Positions 8,796-18,266 are shown, counted from the first letter of the stretch. The stretch: DNA of 64,000 bases from Lachnospiraceae bacterium 28-4 (GCA_000403275.2 KE159598.1:1574301-1638300); one strand, 5' to 3'. The notes: generated by a model from the letters alone, not told the origin. Translations and numbers: made by a program.

Positions 8796-9705
8796 TCGAT
8801 ACCATTCCCCTTTCCTCAGTCTGCAAATTTGGGCTGTAAACACAAATTTGCGATTGAAAAATCTTTGATTTTTCAATCTGTCCACCTTTCCCTTTTTCCG
8901 AGAATATTTCACGATAAGTACCCGGTGCAAGCCCTATGAATTGATTGAAATAATTTGTAAAATGGCTCTGGTCTGAAAATCCTGTCCTGATTGCTGCTTC
9001 CACGGGCTGCACACCCTCCGATAACAGCTTTTTTGCCGCATTGATGCGGATTGTCTCAAGGTAACGGTACGGTGTGACACCCTTTTCTTTTGTAAAAGCC
9101 CGCAACAGCGTTGACTTGCTAAGCCCCGCATGGCGGCAGATCTGGTCTAAATAAATGTGTTCTGTAAAATGTACTGTCATATATTCACAGGCTTTTTCAA
9201 TCTCCTGTCTGCATTCCGGGATGCAGCTTTCAAAAGGCTTCCCATAATTCTGAATGAGGTACGAAAGCAGGAACAGCAGGCTTTCCTCCTTCTTAAATTC
9301 CCCCGTCCCTTTTATTGCCATCTCATGCAGTGAACGCAGATGACAGGCTATCTCCTCATCGCAGACAACACTTTTTGAAAATCCCGGAAGCTCCTGCTTC
9401 CCTGTGACTTCTTCCGCCAGATCAAGCATGATCTCCTTTGAAATGTTGAAGCCACGGTAATCAAATGTCCCCTCGTCACTCTGTACACAGGCATGGCTGT
9501 CACCTGGATTAAAAAGCACAATGCTTCCTTCCTCTATGGCATATTCCCTGTCCCTGCAGGAAAGCACCCGCTCCCCATTCTCCACAAACCCAATCACATA
9601 ATGCTCATGGAAATGGCTCGGAAATGGCTGCACAATTCCCTCAAAACGGTATGCTTCCATCCTTAATTCATCATCATATACCACTGTCCTTATTTCTTTC
9701 TTCAT
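8785..9705 (-). CDS. AraC-family transcriptional regulator
   Basis: An N-terminal cupin-like sensor domain (PFPSHFHEHYVIGFVENGER, HDS near residue 75) is followed by two helix-turn-helix motifs (residues about 175-275; LDQICRHAGLSKSTLLRAF and GFSDQSHFTNYFNQFIG). I start it at MKKEIRTVVYDDE (9705). The last 30 or so residues (after YREIFSEKGKGG) are encoded by a palindromic repeat and look added to the family's normal end. It is followed by the EamA transporter with overlapping ends. Confidence 0.84.
   Translation of the reverse strand: MKKEIRTVVYDDELRMEAYRFEGIVQPFPSHFHEHYVIGFVENGERVLSCRDREYAIEEGSIVLFNPGDSHACVQSDEGTFDYRGFNISKEIMLDLAEEVTGKQELPGFSKSVVCDEEIACHLRSLHEMAIKGTGEFKKEESLLFLLSYLIQNYGKPFESCIPECRQEIEKACEYMTVHFTEHIYLDQICRHAGLSKSTLLRAFTKEKGVTPYRYLETIRINAAKKLLSEGVQPVEAAIRTGFSDQSHFTNYFNQFIGLAPGTYREIFSEKGKGGQIEKSKIFQSQICVYSPNLQTEERGMVSNGA
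8822..8880. repeat. Two adjacent palindromes at the 3' end of the araC-type gene
   Basis: GCAAATTT...AAATTTGC (about 8822-8851) is followed at once by the inverted repeat GATTGAAAAATC / GATTTTTCAATC with a TTT loop (about 8853-8879). Both lie inside the coding sequence, encoding the odd tail of the regulator. They look like an inserted intergenic-type repeat that stayed in frame. Confidence 0.5.
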
Positions 9706-9849
9706 GCGGATTACCTCCGAATTCAATTTCTGAATTTTGTCACAAGCCATTTTACCTCTTATTTTTTCCTGCGTCCTGTAAAATATCTTCATTTTTCAGA
9801 TTTATGAGCTTTATTTCTTATCATTTAATTTGTCACAGCATAAACCTGT

Positions 9850-10368
9850 CTATATCGCTTCATAGGAAACCAGTTCTTCCGCCGGGATGCGTGTCTGCGA
9901 ATGGCGCTCCGGATCAGCCGCTTCCTCATCTGAATACCCGACTGCAAGAATATTGACCGGCTCCAAATTATCCGGCAGCCCGAACTCCCTTCGTATCACA
10001 TCCGGCTTGAAATAACATATCCACACGGAGCCAAGGCCTAATTCCGTTGCCTGTAGCATCATATGGTCTGTAAGTATGGATGCGTCTATGTCGGTAGTCT
10101 GCTTTTTATCAAACGGACGCATCCATGCTTTTCCGTGATCAGCGCAGACAATGACCGCCAGCGGCGCTCCGTAAAGGTTCGCCCCTTTCCCAATCTTCGC
10201 AAGCCCCTCGCTGCTCTGGACGGCAATCAGGCGGACGGGCTGCAGGTTGGCCGCTGTCGGCGCAACATGGGCGGCCTCCAGAATCTTTTGCAGCTTTTCT
10301 TCCTCAACCTTTTTGTCCTTATAGCTCCGGACGGAATAACGTTTCTTCGCAATTTCGATAAAATCCAT
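9850..10368 (-). CDS. Nitroreductase-family flavoprotein
   Basis: 172 residues. The N-terminal RYSVRSYKDKKVEEEKL and the AAHVAPTAANLQP segment are the FMN-binding signature of small nitroreductases. The family reduces nitro compounds, quinones or flavins with NAD(P)H in the cytosol. The natural substrate is unknown. It is divergent from the HxlR regulator at 10518, a frequent pairing in which the regulator controls the reductase. Confidence 0.87.
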   Translation of the reverse strand: MDFIEIAKKRYSVRSYKDKKVEEEKLQKILEAAHVAPTAANLQPVRLIAVQSSEGLAKIGKGANLYGAPLAVIVCADHGKAWMRPFDKKQTTDIDASILTDHMMLQATELGLGSVWICYFKPDVIRREFGLPDNLEPVNILAVGYSDEEAADPERHSQTRIPAEELVSYEAI

Positions 10369-10517
10369 AGTAGCAAATCCTCTCTTTCTATTGTATACTG
10401 AACGTATTGATTAATCGTTGCCCTAAATTTTAACAGGACACAGAAATTCTGCAAGAATGCACTTTTAGGGTAGATACTTCCCAAAAGGGTAGCTATAAAA
10501 AGGAGGGGACACATACA

Positions 10518-10886
10518 ATGGAATATTCAAAAGACCAGTTCAACTGCCCGGTGGAGGCCACACTGTTCCTGATCGGCGGGAAATACAAGCCTCTCATCCT
10601 CTGGTACCTGATAGAGAAACCGCTCCACTACATGGAACTGCAGCGCATGATCCCTAAGGCAACACCAAAAATGCTGTCACAACAGCTGCACGATCTCGAA
10701 GAATGTGGGATGCTGCACCGGGAAGTCATCCCGGCCAAGCCGCCCAGGACACTGTACTCCCTCACCCGATTTGGACGCAGCGTCATTCCCGTGCTGGATG
10801 CCATGTGCGATTGGGGCGCAGACTTTTTGGACGGATTGGACATCCAACCGCCATGCTGTACAAAAAAGCCAGCAGGAGAACCGTGA
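10518..10886 (+). CDS. HxlR-family transcriptional regulator
   Basis: 122 residues with a compact winged helix (CPVEATLFLIGGKYKPLILW, then MLSQQLHDLEECGMLHREV). The signature Cys near the N-terminus (FNCPVEA) is the usual redox- or electrophile-sensing residue of this family. GGAGGGGACACATACA precedes the ATG. It is transcribed away from the nitroreductase gene. Two AGGGTAG repeats about 27 bases apart in the shared promoter region (10467-10500) are possible binding half-sites. Confidence 0.85.
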   Translation: MEYSKDQFNCPVEATLFLIGGKYKPLILWYLIEKPLHYMELQRMIPKATPKMLSQQLHDLEECGMLHREVIPAKPPRTLYSLTRFGRSVIPVLDAMCDWGADFLDGLDIQPPCCTKKPAGEP

Positions 10887-10901
10887 TAGGCTTTCCTGCT
10901 G
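10870..10901 (+). terminator. Terminator-like hairpin at the HxlR stop
   Basis: CAGCAGGA (10870-10877) pairs with TCCTGCTG (10894-10901), followed by TTCTTTTC. The stop codon lies in the loop. Confidence 0.5.
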
Positions 10902-11137
10902 TTCTTTTCATAACTGTATATTCGGCTCCGATGAGAAAACCCTGTTTTCAAATACAGGCCGGTGGCAAACTGGAATTAATCGCGTTTCCCATTCCGGTAA
11001 AACCCAACACAGATCATAATCCAAATTCCCGGTACTGCCACACTTCAATTATACAAAAAAGTCCCGTATTTACAATGAAATTCATATGAATCTTTCATAT
11101 ACTTGATAATATTAAAAAGTTAAAATCTACAATTTAA

Positions 11138-11794
11138 TCAGTTCTTTTCAGCAACCCGATATGTTAAGAAAACATCTATAACTATCAGCATTGCCCATAC
11201 TCCTAAAACAGATAATAAGCAAGGAGTACCTTTCATAACGATACAAATGCCTATTATTATGATTCCCCCAATGATAAAGGAAATTCCTCCTATATGTTGG
11301 CTTTTTTTCCATGTTGCTTCATCTTTCATGCTCCAATGTGTCCTCAATCCTATCATAGAGTTCATCCGCAGCTTAGGCATGAGATTTCCTATAACAATCA
11401 TTAACATCCCAATAATGCCAAAAACAAGCTGACCAATATCCAATGAAACAAATGATAAATTTTCTACTTTGTTAAAGCTTGTGTAAAGAGAATAGACATT
11501 CAAAGCATTAAGCAATATCAACACTAAAATACCCATAATAATTGTAACATTTTTATTGTTTTCTCCATGTTCTTCCTGCTTCGCCGCCAATTTTGCCATT
11601 CCAAGCAGAAAATACCCCATTAAAAGACTTATTATTGGAAACAGCAAAGCCTCATATTTGTTTCCCCAACGGTCAACCTGATTGTCAAATCCGTAATGAG
11701 CAGGAATTTTTTCGGGAAGATATGGCAATGCAATCAAAACAATCACTAAAGGAAGATACATCAAAATATAACATACTGTTTTCTTTATTTTCAT
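11138..11794 (-). CDS. sdpI: SdpI-family membrane protein (immunity-type)
   Basis: 218 residues with a DUF1648-type first part (YLPEKIPAHYGFDNQVDRWG) and a C-terminal SdpI domain (PKLRMNSMIGLRTHWSMKDE). In Bacillus, SdpI is the membrane immunity protein against the SdpC toxin and sequesters the repressor SdpR. Its start overlaps the stop of sdpR by four bases. No sdpABC toxin genes are nearby, so it is an orphan pair here, perhaps protecting against other strains or acting in envelope stress. Confidence 0.82.
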   Translation of the reverse strand: MKIKKTVCYILMYLPLVIVLIALPYLPEKIPAHYGFDNQVDRWGNKYEALLFPIISLLMGYFLLGMAKLAAKQEEHGENNKNVTIIMGILVLILLNALNVYSLYTSFNKVENLSFVSLDIGQLVFGIIGMLMIVIGNLMPKLRMNSMIGLRTHWSMKDEATWKKSQHIGGISFIIGGIIIIGICIVMKGTPCLLSVLGVWAMLIVIDVFLTYRVAEKN

Positions 11795-12060
11795 TTCTGA
11801 CCTCCTCGTAACTCGTTAATCCACATGATAGTTTCATCAAGTACAGATAAATTTAATTCATAATAAATAAAGTTCTTAAATTTTGTCTCATAAATTAAAT
11901 CTGCCTTTTTTAACTTTGATAAGTGATATGATAGGGCTTGTGGCGTCATGTTCAAAGCATTTGCTAAATCACCGGAACTTATTTTTCCCTCCTTTAATTT
12001 ATGCAAAATTTTTCTTCGATTTTCATCTGCCAGCGCTGCAAGTATCTCATTTACCGCCAA
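11791..12060 (-). CDS. sdpR: SdpR-type ArsR-family autorepressor
   Basis: 89 residues forming one winged helix (ILAALADENRRKILHKLKEG, NALNMTPQALSYHLSKLKKA). The start codon is TTG (12060) with AGGAGG seven bases upstream. It lacks the metal-binding cysteines of ArsR sensors, as expected for SdpR-like autorepressors. It is the first gene of a two-gene operon with sdpI and has a near-consensus promoter. Confidence 0.82.
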   Translation of the reverse strand: MAVNEILAALADENRRKILHKLKEGKISSGDLANALNMTPQALSYHLSKLKKADLIYETKFKNFIYYELNLSVLDETIMWINELRGGQK

Positions 12061-12080
12061 TATATCGCCTCCTATTTCAA

Positions 12081-12124
12081 CAAATCTTTAAATAGATTAT
12101 ACGAAATATGTATGAGGCAGTCAA
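12081..12124 (-). promoter_or_regulatory. sdpRI promoter with operator-like repeat
   Basis: On the minus strand, TTGACT (12119-12124), a 17-base spacer and TATAAT (12096-12101). Just downstream, AATCT and AGATT form an inverted repeat across 12081-12096, well placed for autorepression by SdpR. Bases 12125-12297 show no further feature. Confidence 0.7.
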
Positions 12125-12297
12125 GAACTATTTAAAATTTTTTTTAAACAGTTCTATACTGCAATTATCAGAAAAATCTTTCCGTCCTATTACTCTATTC
12201 CGTTCAATCATAATCTGCCCTGTCCGTGATTTTCCGCAATACAAAAACCACACAGATCCATGTCATTTTTGAGGGCAGGAGCAGATAAGCAGGCGCA

Positions 12298-12560
12298 TCA
12301 TTTTTGGAAATAAACATATCTGCACCTCTGCAGCCGTCTTATGTTCTTTTTCTTTAAAAAGGTATCAAAGAAATATATACTCCCCATGCCTCTACCGCCA
12401 TGATACAGAATGATGCTATATGTCTCCCCCGCCGTGTAGAACACGTTCTTGTGCTTGCTCGTCTCAATATAGATGATGTCATCCGCCTTTATCTTCCCCG
12501 CTGCTTCCAGCCCGTCCATACCATCCACGTTGATATCGAGGAACACGATGCCGCATTTCC
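12298..12560 (-). pseudogene. LytTR response-regulator remnant with internal deletion
   Basis: The frame reads CGIVFLDINVDGMDGLEAAG (receiver with phosphoacceptor Asp), and a few residues later KADDIIYIETSKHKNVFY, the start of a LytTR domain. About 60 residues between them are missing, as is the receiver's N-terminus. A third trace of a LytTR system in this window. Confidence 0.65.
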
Positions 12561-12731
12561 CTCAATTCTGTGTTTTTCTCCATTATAAATTATATCGGAT
12601 TATGGGGCATCCTATCAAATCCCATTGCACGAAATGACTATAAGCAATTCGGGACACACTGGACATGCACACCCTTGGAATTATTTTGCATACATGGTAT
12701 AATTGTCCCATTGAATTGCGGAGGTGCTGCC

Positions 12732-13742
12732 ATGAATTTTTCAATCTTATCAGATTGCCATAAGAAATTGCAAGATATTCTCGTAATCGGAAAAACCATA
12801 GAACGGGATGGCCGGAAATACCACATTCTTGGTATGACCTTATCCGATGGAGTGAAACTCTATATCATCGAGCCATACGATAAGCGGGAACCCATAAACA
12901 GAAAAGGCATCCTCAACCACAGACGGAGATTGAAAGAATATGAAGGACGAAGCTGCTGTTATTTACATTGCAGTGAATTTTATCTTGGTGATGAAAAACT
13001 ACAGGTACAGGGCGGCATGAGCGGTTCCTTAGAATACTCCTTAGAGGATTATGGAACAATCCAACTCTTTCTCGACATGATGAGCGCCGGATGGACGGTT
13101 CCCGAATGGCTTAAAGATACTGATTGGGCTGACCTACAGATGGTGACGCTGAATATAACCAATATGGAAAAACTGCCCGACTATTCGCCGGATATGCCTA
13201 TAGCCATAACCCACAGCCCAGACTCCACTCAGCACATACTTGAAAAGACAGTCACTCTGAATGTAGGAAAAAGCCGCTCATTTTATTTCACGGATAATTA
13301 TGGGGATAATGTGCAATGCCACATCAATAATGTAATGCTAATCGATATGTGGAAAAATACAGAGGAAGAACTCAGTAATCCCAAACTGTCAGAACGGTTT
13401 ACCCCGGAACAGTTAGAACAGGCAAAAAAGCAAAGTTATGGCGCCTTGGAACAGTGCTGCCCGAAAGGGATGTGCTATATCGGCATAGAATATGAATGCA
13501 GCAAAAGTTATGACTTGGTATTTCATTCCAAGCAGTATTTAACATCCCGCCCAGAAACACATCAAGGAAGTTCCCATTTTCTTATGATGCGCTTAAAGCC
13601 CGACCAGGAAACAGGAACGCATGGCCTTCCGCTGAAAGGCTGTGTAATACAAACGCCAGTCTCTCCGGACACCACCCAAATACCTGCGGAGCTATTTCTG
13701 TATTACGAGAGGATAAATGAATGGACAGAAACTGTTTCATAA
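12732..13742 (+). CDS. Hypothetical protein, 336 residues
   Basis: GGAGGTGCTGCC lies directly before the ATG at 12732, so the longer frame from 12570 is not used. The product is soluble, rich in Tyr, Cys and acidic residues, with no clear signal peptide or membrane helix. The middle (LEKTVTLNVGKSRSFYFTDN, then QCHINNVMLIDMW) looks like a beta-rich domain. I do not recognise a family. An IS3 fragment follows immediately, so the extreme C-terminus could be altered. Confidence 0.6.
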   Translation: MNFSILSDCHKKLQDILVIGKTIERDGRKYHILGMTLSDGVKLYIIEPYDKREPINRKGILNHRRRLKEYEGRSCCYLHCSEFYLGDEKLQVQGGMSGSLEYSLEDYGTIQLFLDMMSAGWTVPEWLKDTDWADLQMVTLNITNMEKLPDYSPDMPIAITHSPDSTQHILEKTVTLNVGKSRSFYFTDNYGDNVQCHINNVMLIDMWKNTEEELSNPKLSERFTPEQLEQAKKQSYGALEQCCPKGMCYIGIEYECSKSYDLVFHSKQYLTSRPETHQGSSHFLMMRLKPDQETGTHGLPLKGCVIQTPVSPDTTQIPAELFLYYERINEWTETVS

Positions 13743-13770
13743 CAGCATTTCTACTTTTTATCCGGCGCTC

Positions 13771-13940
13771 AGGGGAGCCGTGATCCACTCTGGCCGGGGT
13801 TCACAGTACACCAGCAGGGCTTACCGAAGGACGGCTGCAAAGCATGGCATTCTCCAGAGCATGAACAGCACTGGCAGACGCCGCCATGACAATACCCGAT
13901 GCGAGAGCATGTGACCCCGGATGAAAGAAGAACTAGTCCG
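13771..13940 (+). pseudogene. IS3-family transposase (OrfB) fragment
   Basis: RGAVIHSGRGSQYTSRAYRR and SMNSTGRRRHDNTRCESM match the rve core of IS3 transposases. The catalytic Asp of HSDRGSQYTS is Gly here, and a TGA stands where the family has Trp (ESMW). Only the central part survives. Confidence 0.75.
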
Positions 13941-13977
13941 AATCCTGAGAAAATTCCAAATCAATGCAACCTTACTG

Positions 13978-15099
13978 CTATCGGAACTGTCTCCTCACGA
14001 TTTTTATAATACGTTCCATATCTTCTTTTGTATTTTTAATATCGCTTGGCAGGCAAAGTCCTCTGTTAAATATATCTTCACTTACGCTCATGCCGTCCTC
14101 TACCTGAATAAAATCGTATTCTTCAAATACAGGTTGCAAATGCATCGGCTTCCATATTGGTCTTGTTTCAATATTCTCAGCTTCTAAGGCATCCATAACC
14201 TGCGTAGGTGTCACATCGCTGTCAGAGGAAATCGTCATACAGGAAAGCCAGTTATTATCAATACCTTCCCTATTTAATGGATTCATTTCTATCTCTTCTA
14301 TATCCGAAAAGGCTTCTTTATACGCTTTATAAATTTCGTGTTTCTTCTGTATATGCTCCTCGATATGCTGCATTTGGCCGCATCCGATCCCGGCAACAAC
14401 ATTTGACATCCTATAATTATAACCAATCGTAGAATGCTGATAATGTCTGGCAGGATCACGAGCCTGTCTGGATAAAAACCGGGCTTTCTCTACGTCCTTT
14501 TCCTGCCGGGCAACAAGAATACCTCCACCTGAAGTTGTGATAATCTTGTTTCCGTTAAATGAGTAAATTCCATAATTCCCGAAAGTACCTGTCATTTTCC
14601 CTTTATATGTCGTACCTAACGATTCAGCCGCATCCTCAATCAAGGGAACATTATGTTCCTTACAAAGAGCGCATATTTCATCCATATTCGCTGATGTGCC
14701 GTACAAATGCACTGCCATGACCGCCTTCGGGTGGGGATATTTTTCAAACGCTTTCCTTAATGCCGCTGCATCCATATTCCAAGTATCACGTTCTGAGTCG
14801 ATAAAAACAGGAGTTGCCTTCTCGTATCTTACCGGATTAACGCTTGCCGCAAAGGTCAGGGAGGGTACAAATACAATATCATTCTCCTTAACCCCTGCCA
14901 AGATAACCGAAAGATGCAGCGCCGCCGTTCCAGAAGAAAGTGCTGCTGAGGAAGATGCACCCACATAAGCAGCCACTCTATTCTCAAATTCATCTACATT
15001 CGGTCCTAACGGCGAAATCCAGTTTGTTTCAAATGCTTTCTGAATATACTGCTGCTCCTCCGTATGCATGGTAGGAGTCGCTAAAAGAATTTTCTTCAT
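13978..15099 (-). CDS. DegT/DnrJ/EryC1/StrS-type aminotransferase
   Basis: 373 residues from MKKILLATPTMHTEEQQYIQ. PLP-dependent, with the Schiff-base Lys in the segment YSFNGNKIITTSGGG and the aspartate in PLIEDAAESLG. It transaminates a keto-sugar nucleotide, as in making amino sugars for cell-surface glycans (PglE/PseC-like). The FNGNK..TSGGG form is close to UDP-bacillosamine-type enzymes. No other sugar genes surround it; it sits between an IS3 fragment and a chimeric pseudogene, so it may be a leftover of a lost cluster. Confidence 0.85.
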   Translation of the reverse strand: MKKILLATPTMHTEEQQYIQKAFETNWISPLGPNVDEFENRVAAYVGASSSAALSSGTAALHLSVILAGVKENDIVFVPSLTFAASVNPVRYEKATPVFIDSERDTWNMDAAALRKAFEKYPHPKAVMAVHLYGTSANMDEICALCKEHNVPLIEDAAESLGTTYKGKMTGTFGNYGIYSFNGNKIITTSGGGILVARQEKDVEKARFLSRQARDPARHYQHSTIGYNYRMSNVVAGIGCGQMQHIEEHIQKKHEIYKAYKEAFSDIEEIEMNPLNREGIDNNWLSCMTISSDSDVTPTQVMDALEAENIETRPIWKPMHLQPVFEEYDFIQVEDGMSVSEDIFNRGLCLPSDIKNTKEDMERIIKIVRRQFR

Positions 15100-15131
15100 C
15101 TCTTTACTTTTCCTTTCCAAATAAACAAATT

Positions 15132-15410
15132 TTAACATCCTAAATTCACAATTCGGAAAATGATATCTTCCCCAAATTCAAAGGGCTTGCATAAAATAGG
15201 CGTTGTAAACGTATTATCTATAATCAGAGGAACACCATGTTTATGCGCAATAGCAGCAAATCGTTCTATATCCAAAACTGTCAAGGCGGGATTCACAATC
15301 GTTTCTCCGAATACTGCCTTTGTGTTTAACGCCAGTATATTTCCCGGTCCCGGCGTAAAAGCATTGATAACAGAATAGATAAAAAAATTACCTAATACAT
15401 AACCCGGCAT
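15132..15410 (-). pseudogene. Chimera: LysE-type transporter start joined to O-acetylhomoserine sulfhydrylase fragment
   Basis: The first 30 residues ([20 protein letters not shown]) are the N-terminus of a LysE/RhtB exporter. The frame continues as [20 protein letters not shown], then [20 protein letters not shown], which is the core of a PLP-dependent O-acetylhomoserine aminocarboxypropyltransferase. It ends after about 85 residues. A deletion that removed the end of one gene and the start of its neighbour explains it. The LysR gene at 15510 was probably their regulator. Confidence 0.7.
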
Positions 15411-15509
15411 TTTTTGCCTCCTTTCCGTTTCTATATCTTAGCACGGAACGTCATGTAATAGGTAATATCTGTTTTATATGCTGTTACATAGGGTGAGCCT
15501 ATGTTTTAT

Positions 15510-16409
15510 TTATGTCTGGTACTGTTTCAAAGCCTCAACATAAATCTCTCCTAATTCCGACAGTTCTTTATCCTTGTTCAGTATATACCCAATATGCATC
15601 ACCTCATCTTCCTTCAGAGGGATAGAAACAATAGAATCCCCTTGCAGATATTTCGGAAAAATACCACTTGAGATTGTATATCCATCCAATCCGACCATCA
15701 GATTTACAATCGCTGCTCGATCACTGACCTTAATGCTTCTTTCAACAGGTTCGTTGCTGAAAAGCTCCTCCGAATAATTGGAAGATTCATAGGTTCCCTG
15801 CACAAAGCTAAGTCTGGGATATGGTTTCAGATCATCCAGTCTGACAGATGCGCATTTTGCCAACGGGTGGTCTTTACTTATAAAAATATGAGGCGTTGCA
15901 GTAAACAATTCAAAAAAATTCAAATTGTATTCTTCAAACAGCTTTCTCAGCACATTTTCATTGCTGTTGCAAAGATACAGGATTCCCAAATCACTAAACC
16001 TGTTCCGTACATCTTCCACAATCTGGTGCGTCTGCGTTTCATTCAGGATAAACTCAAACCGTTCCTGCCCGAAATGTTGTATCAATTCCACAAACGCATT
16101 TGTTGTAAAGGTGTAGTGCTGCGTGGAAACACAAAATCTCTGTTTTGCGGGCTTTTTATCAATATATTTTGATTCCAGAAGTTCCATCTGCTGAACTACC
16201 TGCCTTGCATATCCCAAAAATTCCATGCCTTCCTTTGTCAGTGCTACTCCTGCCCGGCAGCGGCTGAAAATTGTTATTCCAGATTCCTTTTCTACTTCCT
16301 TTATTGCGCCGGAAAGACTTGGCTGAGAAATATACAGTTCTTTTGCCGCTTCTGTAATAGAACCTCTTTCCGCAACGATTATCATATATTTTAATTGTTG
16401 TAGTGTCAT
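15510..16409 (-). CDS. LysR-family transcriptional regulator
   Basis: About 299 residues starting at MTLQQLKYMIIVAERGSITE. The N-terminal winged helix (AAKELYISQPSLSGAIKEVE) and LysR substrate-binding domain are complete. LysR genes of this type often accompany sulfur amino acid genes and LysE exporters, and the adjacent chimera contains pieces of both, so its original targets may be lost. Confidence 0.84.
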   Translation of the reverse strand: MTLQQLKYMIIVAERGSITEAAKELYISQPSLSGAIKEVEKESGITIFSRCRAGVALTKEGMEFLGYARQVVQQMELLESKYIDKKPAKQRFCVSTQHYTFTTNAFVELIQHFGQERFEFILNETQTHQIVEDVRNRFSDLGILYLCNSNENVLRKLFEEYNLNFFELFTATPHIFISKDHPLAKCASVRLDDLKPYPRLSFVQGTYESSNYSEELFSNEPVERSIKVSDRAAIVNLMVGLDGYTISSGIFPKYLQGDSIVSIPLKEDEVMHIGYILNKDKELSELGEIYVEALKQYQT

Positions 16410-16589
16410 ATACCCTCCAATCCAGCATTCAAAATGCTTTATCCCATTATGTTCCACACTTAATTTTACCATTCTTTGGGAACAGTCATAAGCAATTTTT
16501 CAAAGAACTTCCAATATCTTACATCATCTTCCTCCGCGTATTTTTTCACACGGGAAATATGCAAGCTGTGTCACACAGAATTAAAAAAT

Positions 16590-16619
16590 AAATAATCTCT
16601 CGGAATCCTGAGTGATTAT
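16590..16619 (-). terminator. Terminator for the CMD-cupin gene
   Basis: On the minus strand AATAATC / GATTATT arms with an inner CTC/GAG pairing close a hairpin, followed by TTATTTTTT. It is about 85 bases past the stop at 16703. Nothing else was seen between 16410 and 16702. Confidence 0.65.
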
Positions 16620-16702
16620 TAAGTTTTTGCTGGGTTTGAATATATAAAATTTCCTAACATGATTTTCTCCTCCTTGCTTCTTTATCTCCTCTGATCCGAA
16701 CT

Positions 16703-17458
16703 TTACCTCAGACTGTTATATGTTCCATCGTCTACCGCTTCCAGCCACTCATTGGAACCGTTCTCACCAGGAACTTCAACCGCCAGATGCGAAAACCAGC
16801 TATCTTTTGCCGCACCGTGCCAGTGCTTTACACCGACCGGGATATTGACAACATCTCCGGGGCTGAGTTCCTGTGCCTCTTTTCCTTCTTCCTGGTAATA
16901 CCCACGCCCTGCAACACAGACCAGAATCTGCCCGCCGCCTTTATCCGCATGGTGGATATGCCAGTTGTTGCGGCATCCCGGCTCAAATGTCACATTGAAA
17001 ATCCCAACCTGTGATGTGGAAAGCGGGGCAAGGAAACTTCGTCCGGTAAAATACTGTGCAAAGCCATCATTAGGCTTTCCGATAGGAAACACCATCTTGG
17101 CCGCATGGGCAGCTTTTGCATCTCCACCCGCAGTCTCATCTTTCCATACATCCTTTGCCAGACCAAACACCGCCCAACCCTTCGGCCATCCTGCATAAAA
17201 AGCGGCATGGGTGATGATTGCTGCGGCTTCCGCTTTCGTCACGCCATGTGCCTTTGCATTTTCCAGATGGTAAAGCAGCGAAGAATCCGTAATACCAGAA
17301 GACATCAGCGCCACCATCGTTACAATGCAGCGTGTTTTCAGGTCAATATCCTGATTGTTCCAGTTTTCCCCGAACAATACATCGTCATTATAGTGCGCAA
17401 ATTCCGGTGCGAAGTCGCCTAACTGCATCTTTCCTGCTGTCTGTATGATTTTCTCCAT
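16703..17458 (-). CDS. Carboxymuconolactone decarboxylase-like and cupin fusion protein
   Basis: 251 residues. Residues 1-115 are an AhpD/CMD-like helical domain (RCIVTMVALMSSGITDSSLL). Residues about 135-240 are a cupin with the metal ligands of NNWHIHHADKGGGQILVCVA and HWHGAAKD. The usual CMD Cys-x-x-Cys pair is absent, so peroxidase-type chemistry is unlikely. Genes of this layout lie with flavodoxins and aldo/keto reductases, as here, suggesting a quinone- or lactone-linked redox role. Substrate unknown. Confidence 0.82.
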   Translation of the reverse strand: MEKIIQTAGKMQLGDFAPEFAHYNDDVLFGENWNNQDIDLKTRCIVTMVALMSSGITDSSLLYHLENAKAHGVTKAEAAAIITHAAFYAGWPKGWAVFGLAKDVWKDETAGGDAKAAHAAKMVFPIGKPNDGFAQYFTGRSFLAPLSTSQVGIFNVTFEPGCRNNWHIHHADKGGGQILVCVAGRGYYQEEGKEAQELSPGDVVNIPVGVKHWHGAAKDSWFSHLAVEVPGENGSNEWLEAVDDGTYNSLR

Positions 17459-17477
17459 TGTCTTATCCTCCTGTCAT

Positions 17478-18254
17478 TTATACCACATTTCCTGCTTTTT
17501 GTTTGCCGTTCTGTGCCATAACGCCCGCAAGGGCATGGGGAACATACAGTTCCTCCATAATCTCCTCCATCGAGGTATGGTAATCCCACATATGGCAGAT
17601 GTAGAGATCGATATAATCCATGCCAAGATTTTCAAGGCTCTTATTCAGGTAATTTTCAATGTGCTGCTGCCCGCTGACCCCGGAATCAATTTCTTCCTGT
17701 GTACGCGGGGTAAACTTTGTGGCAATCACATATTCATCACGCTTTGCAAAATCCCGGAGCGCTTTCCCAACAAACTGCTCACTGGTTCCATTCTGATAGG
17801 CAATCGCCGTATCATAAAAATTGATGCCAAGCTCCAGACCATGCTTTATAATTTCCCTTGTCCGGCTTTCTGTATGCTTCGCAGATCCGCAGGTTCATCA
17901 ATACAATGTATAAATCCGAAATCAATATAATCGGTCTGCAGCGCCTTCATCTGCCAGTCAACAGAACGCTTGACAGTATCCAAATTTGTTGTCCATCCAT
18001 AAGCTCCTGTTTCATAGTTCGCACCAAAATGAATCTGAAAATATACCTTATCCCGCCTACTCTTTATCGCACGCCCATAGGCCGCAAAAGGCTTTGCTTC
18101 CGACGATGCCATATCAAAAAAGTTAATGCCGTTCTCAATGGCTGTATCCACGATTTTCTCAATTTCCTCTTCGCTTGAAGCCTGAATAGAACTGGTGCCA
18201 ATCCCCAAAACACTGATCTGCTCCGCACCTTTCGGCAATTTACGGTATTGCATG
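17478..18254 (-). pseudogene. Chimera of two aldo/keto reductases
   Basis: The first frame starts MQYRKLPKGAEQISVLGIGT and covers the N-terminal half of one aldo/keto reductase up to HCIDEPADLRSIQKAG. After a frame change near 17870 the sequence is ESRTREIIKHGLELGINFYD, then AIAYQNGTSEQFVGKALRDF and ENLGMDYIDLYICHMWDY, the central part of a different aldo/keto reductase. It ends in an unrelated tail (PHALAGVMAQNGKQKAGNVV). Neither enzyme has a complete barrel, so both are inactive. Confidence 0.75.
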
Positions 18255-18266
18255 AATTTCTCCTCC

